DNA of 32,446 nucleotides from Clostridia bacterium. GTDB taxonomy: Bacteria > Bacillota > Clostridia > Oscillospirales > CAG-272. Position 1 is the stretch's first letter, and every line of letters starts with the position of its first letter. This document shows, piece by piece, positions 22,728 to 29,146 of this stretch. The position numbers were made by a program, and so were the translations under genes. The notes below the pieces were generated by a model. That model searched no databases. It saw only the letters and a program-made list of their open reading frames with translations, and was not told the DNA's origin. The stretch covers positions 1-32,446 of the forward strand of contig JAGBIA010000042.1 in the NCBI GenBank assembly GCA_017935225.1, read 5' to 3'.

Positions 22728-24364
22728 CTTTCGCCCTCCTCTGCTCTGCCGTTGAGTCTGCAAAGCGCGAGCAGAGCGTCCTCTGTGACCACTCTGTCGT
22801 AGTGCGAGCGCGAGAGACGGCGCGCCGATGTGGTGTAGAAATTGTTATCCGAGAAAAATCTCGTCGGCTCGGCGCACGAGACCGCCTCTCCTCTGAAAAA
22901 GAGAGCGCATCTATCTGCCACACTTGCAGCAAACTCGACGTCGTGGGTGACTATGAGCACCGTCATTCCGTCAGCCTTGAGCCGCCTCAGAAGCTCGACG
23001 AACACCTGCTTTTTTGCCGTGTCGAGTGCCTTCGTCGGCTCGTCGAGGAGCAAAAGACGCGGCTTTCTTGCAAGCACCTTTGCAAGCGCGACTATCTGCT
23101 GCTCGCCGCCCGAAAGATCGTAGGGGTGGCGCGCTAGCAGGTGCGAGATATCAAACGGAAGTGCCGAGATATCCGCGCGCGCATCCTCAAGCTCTTCCTT
23201 TACATTGTTCTTTAAAAACACGTTCTGCACGTCCTGCGGCAGAAGTGAGAGACACTCGAAATACAGACTGCCGTTTTTGTAGTCCGAGAGCTTTTTGCCA
23301 AATATTTTAATCTTTCCCGAGTAGGCTTTGAGCGTTCCCGAAGCCACGCCGAGCGCGGTGCTCTTGCCCGAGCCGTTGCCGCCGAGTACGCAGAATATCT
23401 CGCCCACCTTCACTTCAAGATCGAGCGAGGCGAGCGCGTCGGGCAGAGCCTTGTCGTATCTGAAACACACCTTCTCAAATGAGAGCGCGACCTCGCCGTC
23501 TCTCTCTGTCTCTTTTTCTTCAAGACTTCGTATAACGTTTTGGCAGTTTGCTCTGAGCCATTCTCTGCCCTCGCGCATACTGATCGGGCATTCTCCGCTA
23601 AATCCGAGCTTGTGAGCGATACGCGCGCTGATCGGCATAGCCATAAGAGACTCGGAGTCGCGATCAAGAGTCGGGATGACCTCGCGCGGTCTGCCGCTTT
23701 TGAGCACTTTACCGTCATCTAAAAGCACGAGGCGGTCGCACAGCGGAATTATCTCCTCAAGTCGATGCTCGACTATTATCACGCTGAGCGCGAGATCGTT
23801 TACGAGCTTGCGCACCGTGTGCATAAATTCGGTCGCAGCGATCGGATCGAGCTGTGAGGTCGGCTCGTCGAGAAGCAAAAGTCGCGGTCGCATTACCATT
23901 ACCGCCGCCAGATTGAGAAGCTGCTTCTGTCCGCCAGAGAGCTCGCTAACCTTTTTGTCGTACCACGCATCAATTCCAAAATAGCTTGCCATCTCGGCGA
24001 CGCGGATCGCAATATCCGCGCGTGAGAGCCCGAGATTTTCAAGTCCGAATGCAAGCTCGTGCCAAACTGTGTCGCATACTATCTGCTGTTCGGGCTTCTG
24101 CATAACAAATCCTATCGCGCTTGCCGCCTCGCGTGCGTCGAGCTCTTCGATCTCACGACCTTCAAAGATAATTCTGCCGCTCTTCTCGCCTCTCGGGGAA
24201 AGCTCGCGCTTGATAAGGCGCAAAAGAGTGGATTTTCCGCTACCCGTCGAGCCTGCAAGCACGCAAAGCTCACCCTCGGAAAGCGAAAAGCTCGCGCCGT
24301 CAAGCACTCGCAACTCGCTCTCGGGATACGAGAAGCTCAGATCTTCGATCTTAAGTATTTCCAT
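22724..24364 (-). CDS. ecfA: Fused ECF transporter ATPase (EcfA-EcfA')
   Basis: The protein has 546 residues and holds both ATPase subunits of an ECF importer in one chain. Domain 1 has Walker A GSTGSGKST (38-46), signature LSGGQ (142-146) and Walker B LLLLDE (162-167). Domain 2 has Walker A GGNGSGKST (328-336), signature LSGGE (417-421) and Walker B LLLLDE (437-442). Each signature also has the H-loop (VEH, VTH). The chain drives import by ATP hydrolysis at the inner membrane face. Fusion of EcfA and EcfA' is known in several Bacillota. GGAGGAAAG precedes the ATG, which lies 28 bases inside the end of ecfT. Confidence 0.95.
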   Translation of the reverse strand: MEILKIEDLSFSYPESELRVLDGASFSLSEGELCVLAGSTGSGKSTLLRLIKRELSPRGEKSGRIIFEGREIEELDAREAASAIGFVMQKPEQQIVCDTVWHELAFGLENLGLSRADIAIRVAEMASYFGIDAWYDKKVSELSGGQKQLLNLAAVMVMRPRLLLLDEPTSQLDPIAATEFMHTVRKLVNDLALSVIIVEHRLEEIIPLCDRLVLLDDGKVLKSGRPREVIPTLDRDSESLMAMPISARIAHKLGFSGECPISMREGREWLRANCQNVIRSLEEKETERDGEVALSFEKVCFRYDKALPDALASLDLEVKVGEIFCVLGGNGSGKSTALGVASGTLKAYSGKIKIFGKKLSDYKNGSLYFECLSLLPQDVQNVFLKNNVKEELEDARADISALPFDISHLLARHPYDLSGGEQQIVALAKVLARKPRLLLLDEPTKALDTAKKQVFVELLRRLKADGMTVLIVTHDVEFAASVADRCALFFRGEAVSCAEPTRFFSDNNFYTTSARRLSRSHYDRVVTEDALLALCRLNGRAEEGER

Positions 24365-25215
24365 CGCGCTCTTTCCTCCATTTCAGCAAAAGTAGGCAGC
24401 AATACAAGCATACCGTAGGATATATATCCGATGACCGCCCACGCATCCGTCTTTATCGGACTGAGGTACGGGTAAAATTCAAAATCAAGCGCGCCCGTCG
24501 CCATAGATACGACTGTAAGCGCGAAAAATATCAGAATCAGCACAAGGGTGAATATATCCCGCGAGCTGAATTTGAATATCGCGAAGCTCGTGCGCTTGCC
24601 GCTTCCGTAGCCGCGCGCCGCCATACTGTCGGCGGTGATGATGCCGTTCTCGAGCGCGAAGCTGACGAGCACCGAGAAAACTCGCATCTCGCCGCGCACA
24701 CGGTCGACGATGTTTCCGTCAGAGTAAAGACCGAGTGCTATCTGCGCCTGCCTTATCTTCTTTCGCTGTGTCGCGAGAAGCGCGACGTATCTGAGTGCCA
24801 TTGAGAGCACGAGCGAGAGCTTCGGCGAGAGCCTTGATAGAACGTAGAGCAGCTTGTCGCTCGTCATTATCTCGGTGTAGGACAAGAACCAATATACGAC
24901 TCCTACCACCGCGCCCGAGGCAAAGATGCCGTACAGAGTTGCCTCAAGCGTTACGGGAGAATTGTTGATAAAAAAGAGCTGTGTCGCTCCCGCGCTCGAC
25001 ACAAGCGGATTGATCAGTGCGAGGGTGAGCAAAAAGGCGAGCATCGCAAGATGAAGTCCTGCCTTTCGCGTTCCGTTGCGCAGAATAAAATACCCAAGCG
25101 CGCCGAAAAAAGAAAGAGCGAGAAGGAGCGGATGCGAGACGAACATACAAATTCCCGACACAGCAAAAAAATATACCGTTACAACTATCGGGTTCGTATT
25201 CTCAAAGTCTCGCAT
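24337..25215 (-). CDS. ecfT: ECF transporter transmembrane coupling protein EcfT
   Basis: The protein has 292 residues with several membrane helices at both ends. The middle cytoplasmic part has LALRYVALLATQRKKIRQAQ and AARGYGSGKRTSF, the Ala-Arg-Gly coupling motifs by which EcfT helices contact the two ATPase domains. The first residues MRDFENTNPIVVTVYFFAV fit the family start. It lies 15 bases after the transcobalamin-like gene and overlaps the ATPase gene by 28 bases. Together with the fused ATPase and the S component it makes a complete, dedicated (group I) ECF importer. Confidence 0.93.
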   Translation of the reverse strand: MRDFENTNPIVVTVYFFAVSGICMFVSHPLLLALSFFGALGYFILRNGTRKAGLHLAMLAFLLTLALINPLVSSAGATQLFFINNSPVTLEATLYGIFASGAVVGVVYWFLSYTEIMTSDKLLYVLSRLSPKLSLVLSMALRYVALLATQRKKIRQAQIALGLYSDGNIVDRVRGEMRVFSVLVSFALENGIITADSMAARGYGSGKRTSFAIFKFSSRDIFTLVLILIFFALTVVSMATGALDFEFYPYLSPIKTDAWAVIGYISYGMLVLLPTFAEMEERARWKYLRSKI

Positions 25216-25230
25216 TTCCTTCCCTCTCGC

Positions 25231-26835
25231 TTACCCGAGATCCTTGCCGAGCTCGCGCGTGTATATCCACTCGATGACGTCGCCGTCCGAGAGCTTATGC
25301 TCCGAGCAACCGACCGACGCGTCCTCTCCGTTCACGCGGTAGGTCCAGCCCGAAAGATCTCCGTATTCAAATTCGTAAATATGTTCGATCGCCGCAATAT
25401 ACGCGCGATCCTCAGTTCCGTTGTTTTCTATCTGCAGTCTGTACTGTTTTGAAGCGTCAAGCAAAATGCTGTAAACGCTGTCGCCGCGTCCGAGCGTCAT
25501 AATGACAGAGTCGAGTATCACTCCATCCTTGTATTCCTCATTTTCAAGCTCGTCTGCGACCGTATCGCAACGTATCGTCAGCGTAACGCTTCCTATCGGG
25601 TCATCCTTGACGATCTGCTCGCCGTAGTAGTCCTCAGGACGCTTGAAGTCTGTCAGCAGAATGAATGCCGCACAGACCGCCGCCGCGACGATCAGAGCGA
25701 TGAAATTCTTTATATTTCTCTTGCCGAGTGCAAAAAGCAGAACGCAGATCACCAGCGCAACGATGGCTATGACGGATAGACAAATGAGCTTGTATGCAGG
25801 AAATTTCTCCTTCTCTGTCCCGTCTGCCGCATCAGTTTCGCTCGGCTCTTCCATCTCGCCCGCGCTCTCGGTCTGAAGATTCTCGGGATCGCAATTATCG
25901 AGCACATAAAGCGGTCCTCTGCCGTCGAGCATCCTCAGGTAAGCCGCGAGCGCGTAAAAGCTCTGCACGGTTGCCGTGTAGCTCGTCTCGGTGTTCTCTT
26001 TACTTGAAAATCCGTCCTCGGTCGCATATTTGAGCATTCCGTCGAGCAGGCTGTTGCCGTTCTTGATAAAACGCTGATCATTCGCGAGATCTATCGAGAG
26101 CGAGGAAAGTGCGACTATCACTTGCGCCACGCTCTGTGGATTTGCAACGCCGTAGCTCTTGTAGTCGCCATCTTCAAGCTGTGCCGAGGACAGAAATCCG
26201 AGCGCGCGTTCGATAGCAGGCGCGACCTTTTCATCATCCTTGTGCGGCGCGAGCGACTGAAGCACCATCGCGCTGACATCGACATCAGAGACCGAGCTGC
26301 TGACCGACCAGCCGCCGTCCGAGAGCTGAAACTCAAGAAGCTTGTCTATCGCCGCATCCGTGGTGATCGCCGTGCTTTCGTAGCCGTTGTTGAGCAGATG
26401 CAGAACGTAAGCGTAGCTCATCACTCCGAGCTTGCCTATCGTTTCCTCGAGCGTTTTATAGATATAAGGATCGGTGCTTCCGAGCGCGGCAAGGCAGAGC
26501 GCGAACTTCTGCTTTGAGGTCGCCGCGCCGACTGTGTGGCTATCGAGATACTCAAGCATCGCGCTCTCGCAAGCAGAGAGATCGTATCCGCCCATCTGCG
26601 CGAGCGTGAAGATATACCACTCTCCGCCACGACCGATGCTCTCACATAGCTCTTTTGCTATCCATCCGTCAACATTTCCGCTCTCACTCTTTGATACCTC
26701 GGAGTTGAGCACGCGATCAAACGCTTCTCTCGCTTTCTCCGCCACGCTCTCGCTGTTCTCCGCCGACACGGGCAGAACGGGCAACAGAAGAGCGAGCAGG
26801 AGAAGGCATACTATCAGCCTGAAAGCTTTTTTCAT
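25231..26835 (-). CDS. Membrane-anchored transcobalamin/intrinsic-factor-like protein
   Basis: The protein has 534 residues. It has a signal peptide (1-25, ending VSAEN). Residues about 35-315 are helical repeats of the alpha6/alpha6 barrel type, with the QLSDGGW motif (170-176) of prenyltransferase/squalene-cyclase repeats, as in the alpha domain of eukaryotic cobalamin carriers. Two membrane helices follow (350-370 and 378-396) joined by a short basic loop KRNIKN. The C-terminal domain (about 414-527) is DUF4430, the transcobalamin-like beta domain, with SGWTYRVNGEDASVGCSEHK and LSDGDVIEWIYTR. With an N-out signal-peptide topology, the helical hairpin places both domains outside. The start ATG (26835) overlaps the previous stop (TGATG). 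Capturing corrinoid for the adjacent ECF transporter is the likely job; this is inference from fold and riboswitch context. Confidence 0.87.
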   Translation of the reverse strand: MKKAFRLIVCLLLLALLLPVLPVSAENSESVAEKAREAFDRVLNSEVSKSESGNVDGWIAKELCESIGRGGEWYIFTLAQMGGYDLSACESAMLEYLDSHTVGAATSKQKFALCLAALGSTDPYIYKTLEETIGKLGVMSYAYVLHLLNNGYESTAITTDAAIDKLLEFQLSDGGWSVSSSVSDVDVSAMVLQSLAPHKDDEKVAPAIERALGFLSSAQLEDGDYKSYGVANPQSVAQVIVALSSLSIDLANDQRFIKNGNSLLDGMLKYATEDGFSSKENTETSYTATVQSFYALAAYLRMLDGRGPLYVLDNCDPENLQTESAGEMEEPSETDAADGTEKEKFPAYKLICLSVIAIVALVICVLLFALGKRNIKNFIALIVAAAVCAAFILLTDFKRPEDYYGEQIVKDDPIGSVTLTIRCDTVADELENEEYKDGVILDSVIMTLGRGDSVYSILLDASKQYRLQIENNGTEDRAYIAAIEHIYEFEYGDLSGWTYRVNGEDASVGCSEHKLSDGDVIEWIYTRELGKDLG

Positions 26836-27776
26836 CAGTCGCGCTCTTTGCGCTTGATAACGCATACCGATGCGCCGATGATAGAAATTACGATAGCGGA
26901 AATACCGCCTACCGTGCTACCGCAGCCGCCGCAACCGCCGTCAGTGCCGCCGTTCTGTGCGTCAGATCCGGCTGTACCCTTATCGGTGACCTTGTTGCCA
27001 TTCTTATCGGTAGCTGCAGGCTTGGTTCCATCGGGGGTTACAAATCCGCCGGGAATGCTTGTATCGCTGTTCTCGGGGATGTCGTCAACCCAGACTCTGC
27101 ACACGGGCATAATGATGCTCTCGTCGTCTGCCTTTGCGCTTACTACCATTTCTGCGGTCCACTCGGGAGAGAACGTGACCTTTCCATTCTCGTCGGTCTT
27201 ATAGTCATTCCAAGCGGCTTCGCCAACTGTGAGCTTTGCATTAGCCACGGGAGTGGAGACTGCGTTGAAGTTCTCGTCGTAGCTTATCTTCATAAGCGTG
27301 AGAGTAACGCTTCCACCCTCGCTTACCGTGACGGTGTCCTGGTCAAAATAAGTATAGCTCTCGAGGTCGGGGTACACACCCGTGTAGATACATGCGCTTA
27401 CAACGTCTCCCTCTTTGATGGGATCAGCAAGGCTCATCGCAGGCTTGTGGTTGAGATAATATCCGAAATTACCGCTATCGTCGCCCCAGAGCTTAACGAG
27501 GCTGAGTCCCCATTCGGTATTCTCTGCCGCGTAGCCCGAAACACCGTCTACGCAGTAGAGCTTATGGGTAATATAAAGTGCGTCGCTTATAGTGATAGCT
27601 CCGTCTCCGTCCTCATCGCCGACAGCTACGCTTACAAGTCCTGCCTTGATCGAGTTCTTGGTCGTAACGCTGACCTTTACGTTGACCTTCGCTTCTTCCT
27701 CTGCAAATACAGAGAGGCTGAAGAGCGAGCTAAGACAAATCAGGCTCGCCACGATGATTGCTAAAATTCTTTTCAT
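26835..27776 (-). CDS. Surface protein with EF-hand-like loop, DUF4430-like region and Cys-Gly anchor
   Basis: The protein has 313 residues. A signal peptide spans about 1-25. Residues 54-65 (DEDGDGAITISD) form a calcium-binding EF-hand or dockerin-like loop. The following stretch, WGLSLVKLWGDDSGNFGYYL (89-108) and LADPIKEGDVVSACIYTG, resembles the DUF4430-type beta fold seen in transcobalamin-like domains. A beta-sandwich-like region (about 145-230) and a Thr/Asp/Lys-rich linker come next. The C terminus is GGCGGCGS, one membrane helix (289-307) and KRKERD. It lies between the small first protein and the transcobalamin-like gene in the B12-riboswitch operon, and its TGA overlaps the next ATG by one base. 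A corrinoid-capturing or docking role is inferred from context. Confidence 0.8.
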   Translation of the reverse strand: MKRILAIIVASLICLSSLFSLSVFAEEEAKVNVKVSVTTKNSIKAGLVSVAVGDEDGDGAITISDALYITHKLYCVDGVSGYAAENTEWGLSLVKLWGDDSGNFGYYLNHKPAMSLADPIKEGDVVSACIYTGVYPDLESYTYFDQDTVTVSEGGSVTLTLMKISYDENFNAVSTPVANAKLTVGEAAWNDYKTDENGKVTFSPEWTAEMVVSAKADDESIIMPVCRVWVDDIPENSDTSIPGGFVTPDGTKPAATDKNGNKVTDKGTAGSDAQNGGTDGGCGGCGSTVGGISAIVISIIGASVCVIKRKERD

Positions 27777-27824
27777 TTTCGTTTCCTCTTTTCGTTTTAT
27801 ATATAAGACCGCGCGTGCGGTGAC

Positions 27825-28115
27825 TTATCGGTTCTCGATCTGCTTGCGTGCTATCTTTTCCTCCGTCCTTGCACGCTTTGAGCGAATTCTTTTCTCAAGC
27901 ACTCTCTCGGCTTTCCCATCCTCGCGCTTCTCCTTCAGCCCCGCCGCCTCAAGCGCGCGCGGCCAAGGTCCGAGATAGGACTTTATTGCGTTGATCTCTT
28001 CCTCACAAAAATCCGAGCGGCGCGGAAATCTTTGCTCGCCCGCCCGCAAAAGCTCTTCGCTTTTATTTTTCAAGAGAGATATTGCATCCTCTTTGCTATA
28101 GACTTTCTTTAACAT
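27825..28115 (-). CDS. Small basic protein resembling an HNH-type repeat
   Basis: The protein has 96 residues, the first gene after the cobalamin riboswitch. The central part RRSDFCEEEINAIKSYLGPW followed by PRALEAAGL resembles the short DNA-binding repeat associated with HNH/homing endonucleases (y-G-x-W-x-x-A-l-x-x-A-G-l). The C-terminal third is strongly basic and helical. No catalytic residues are visible and it is probably not an enzyme. The ATG is preceded by GGAGG, directly after the riboswitch terminator's T run. Role in corrinoid uptake is unknown; a regulatory or nucleic-acid-binding function is possible. Confidence 0.7.
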   Translation of the reverse strand: MLKKVYSKEDAISLLKNKSEELLRAGEQRFPRRSDFCEEEINAIKSYLGPWPRALEAAGLKEKREDGKAERVLEKRIRSKRARTEEKIARKQIENR

Positions 28116-28124
28116 AAGTCCTCC

Positions 28125-28162
28125 AAAAAAATAACGCCCTTTGCCACTAAGGACAAAGAACG
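28125..28162 (-). terminator. Riboswitch expression platform: terminator abutting the ribosome site
   Basis: On the minus strand CTTTGTC (about 28157-28151) and GGCAAAG (28145-28139) pair, with possible outer pairs, and are followed by GGGCGTTATTTTTTT. The T run ends exactly at the GGAGG that serves the first gene. Cobalamin binding could thus both end transcription and hide the ribosome site. Confidence 0.65.
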
Positions 28163-28214
28163 CAACGACAGATCCCCACAGAGACAGATCCCCTGCGAGA
28201 ATATGAATGCGGCT

Positions 28215-28375
28215 TCATTTTTCATGTCCAAAAATGCACTAAACCACTCGCGCCCGGTGAGTATTCCGACTTATAGAGCCTTGGTTCTAATTACGGTAAT
28301 GACGGTTGCGACGGATTTTCACCGAACTTCCCTCTCATCTGCCAATATATGCAAGCAGAACCGAGCTGCGAAATA
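28215..28375 (-). promoter_or_regulatory. Cobalamin riboswitch
   Basis: Read on the minus strand, the region contains the core of the cobalamin aptamer: GGTGAAAATCCG (the classical B12 box), then CGCAACCGTCATTACCGTAA in place of the usual Rc-G-CCCGC-ACTGT-A, and AAGTCGGAATACTCACC for the last conserved segment. It follows a consensus promoter at 28389-28417 and precedes a terminator, so it should reduce expression of the six-gene uptake operon when cobalamin is abundant. The exact ends and pairings are approximate. Confidence 0.9.
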
Positions 28376-28388
28376 TTTACTTACCAAA

Positions 28389-28417
28389 AGTATATCACAC
28401 GCTCCTCCGTTTGTCAA
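28389..28417 (-). promoter_or_regulatory. Promoter of the riboswitch-controlled uptake operon
   Basis: On the minus strand TTGACA (28417-28412), 17-base spacer, TATACT (28394-28389). The transcript would start near 28382 and enter the riboswitch at once. Confidence 0.85.
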
Positions 28418-28441
28418 GGGCAGAAAAGAAAATAGCACAAA

Positions 28442-28498
28442 AAGAGAGATGACCCTTGAATGCAGGTTGTAAATCCGCACCCAAGGGTCATCTCTCTT
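28442..28498 (-). terminator. Long terminator hairpin upstream of the uptake operon
   Basis: AAGAGAGATGACCCTTG (28442-28458) and its perfect complement (28482-28498) form a 17-bp stem with a 23-base loop. On the minus strand it is followed by TTTTTGTGC, so it probably ends the transcript started at 28866-28894 and insulates the riboswitch promoter. The plus-strand side lacks a good T run. Confidence 0.75.
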
Positions 28499-28517
28499 CG
28501 TTCTTGATATCTAACAT
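28488..28517 (-). CDS. Possible 9-residue peptide ORF before the terminator
   Basis: On the minus strand AAGGAGG (28534-28528) lies ten bases before ATG at 28517. The frame gives MLDIKNEER and a TGA inside the terminator's arm. The strong ribosome site makes it notable, but nothing else shows that it is translated. It may be a leader peptide or chance. Confidence 0.3.
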   Translation of the reverse strand: MLDIKNEER

Positions 28518-28859
28518 CTTTTGTTATCCTCCTTATCTTAGTCTACCTTCTGCCTTCACTACAATCCCCAAACACAAACACACAGCTCTCAAAGTAGAGC
28601 AACCTTTGTTCTTCTGTACTCACTGCAAAAGGCGAAGCTTTTTCTGATCATAGGTTTCAGCCTCACACAAACGGTTCAAAATTTTCAACTCCTTTTACTC
28701 CTTCTTTTACTCCAAAATTTTGCTCCCATTTATGTAATGCGTAACACCGCCGTGTTCAATTTCTCCCAATTTTTCTAAACACACACCGAACCGTTTCGTG
28801 CTATCCTAAACCTTTGATCTGAAGATCAGTTTTTCATGGGCTTGTACCTTCCTTTCTGC
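28499..28859 (-). ncRNA. Candidate non-coding or small-ORF transcript of unknown function
   Basis: A promoter (28866-28894) and a strong terminator (28442-28498) bracket about 400 bases with no long gene on either strand. The minus strand has AAACGGTTC and GAACCGTTT arms that can pair over a distance, tandem GGAGTAAAAG units, and a 31-codon open stretch without an ATG that includes IEHGGVTHYINGSKILE. This could be a structured RNA, a decayed gene, or a carrier of several short ORFs. The region holds nothing else that I recognise. Confidence 0.45.
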
Positions 28860-28865
28860 ACTTAT

Positions 28866-28894
28866 AGTATACCATACTTTTTTGCATTTTGCAA
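28866..28894 (-). promoter_or_regulatory. Promoter of the 28.5-28.9 kb transcript
   Basis: On the minus strand TTGCAA (28894-28889), 17-base spacer, TATACT (28871-28866). Confidence 0.65.
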
Positions 28895-28969
28895 TATGGC
28901 AATTTGTAAAAACTTCACAAGTAATTTTTATTTATTTCGTAGAAATTGTGCGCTTTGCTCATTTTTTGC

Positions 28970-28998
28970 TTGACAAGAGCAAAAATCTGTGATATAAT
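28970..28998 (+). promoter_or_regulatory. Consensus promoter followed by a short terminated leader
   Basis: Exact TTGACA (28970-28975), 17-base spacer, exact TATAAT (28993-28998). The nearest downstream signal is the hairpin with T run at 29008-29058, about 10 bases after the expected start. No gene lies between. Confidence 0.75.
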
Positions 28999-29007
28999 GG
29001 ATTTATG

Positions 29008-29058
29008 GTGTTGTGCTGAGATACCCTATATTTTCAGTACTGCACACTTTTTTATTTT
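29008..29058 (+). ncRNA. Short hairpin with T run: small RNA or attenuator of the MFS operon
   Basis: GTGTTGTGCTGA and TCAGTACTGCACAC form an imperfect stem, then TTTTTTATTTTT. With the promoter immediately upstream it makes a transcript of only 50-60 bases unless read-through occurs. It may be a small RNA or an attenuator ahead of the MFS gene, which also has its own promoter at 29071-29099. The CTGAGATACCC stretch recalls the start of a THI box, but the second half is missing. Confidence 0.45.
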
Positions 29059-29070
29059 TGCGCGCCATTA

Positions 29071-29099
29071 TTGACTTTACCCTCTCTTTGTGCTATACT
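29071..29099 (+). promoter_or_regulatory. Promoter of the MFS/aldo-keto reductase operon
   Basis: TTGACT (29071-29076), 17-base spacer, TATACT (29094-29099). GCGAGGA precedes the ATG at 29147. Confidence 0.75.
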
Positions 29100-29146
29100 A
29101 TTTAAGTCGGCTATTGCCGAAATACAAACTACTGCGAGGACTCACA

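Noticed and set aside
29008..29047. A TPP riboswitch before the MFS gene
   Set aside because: CTGAGATACCC resembles the first part of the THI box, but the second conserved half (CTGATCTGG, TAATGCCAGCG type) is missing and the element is too short.
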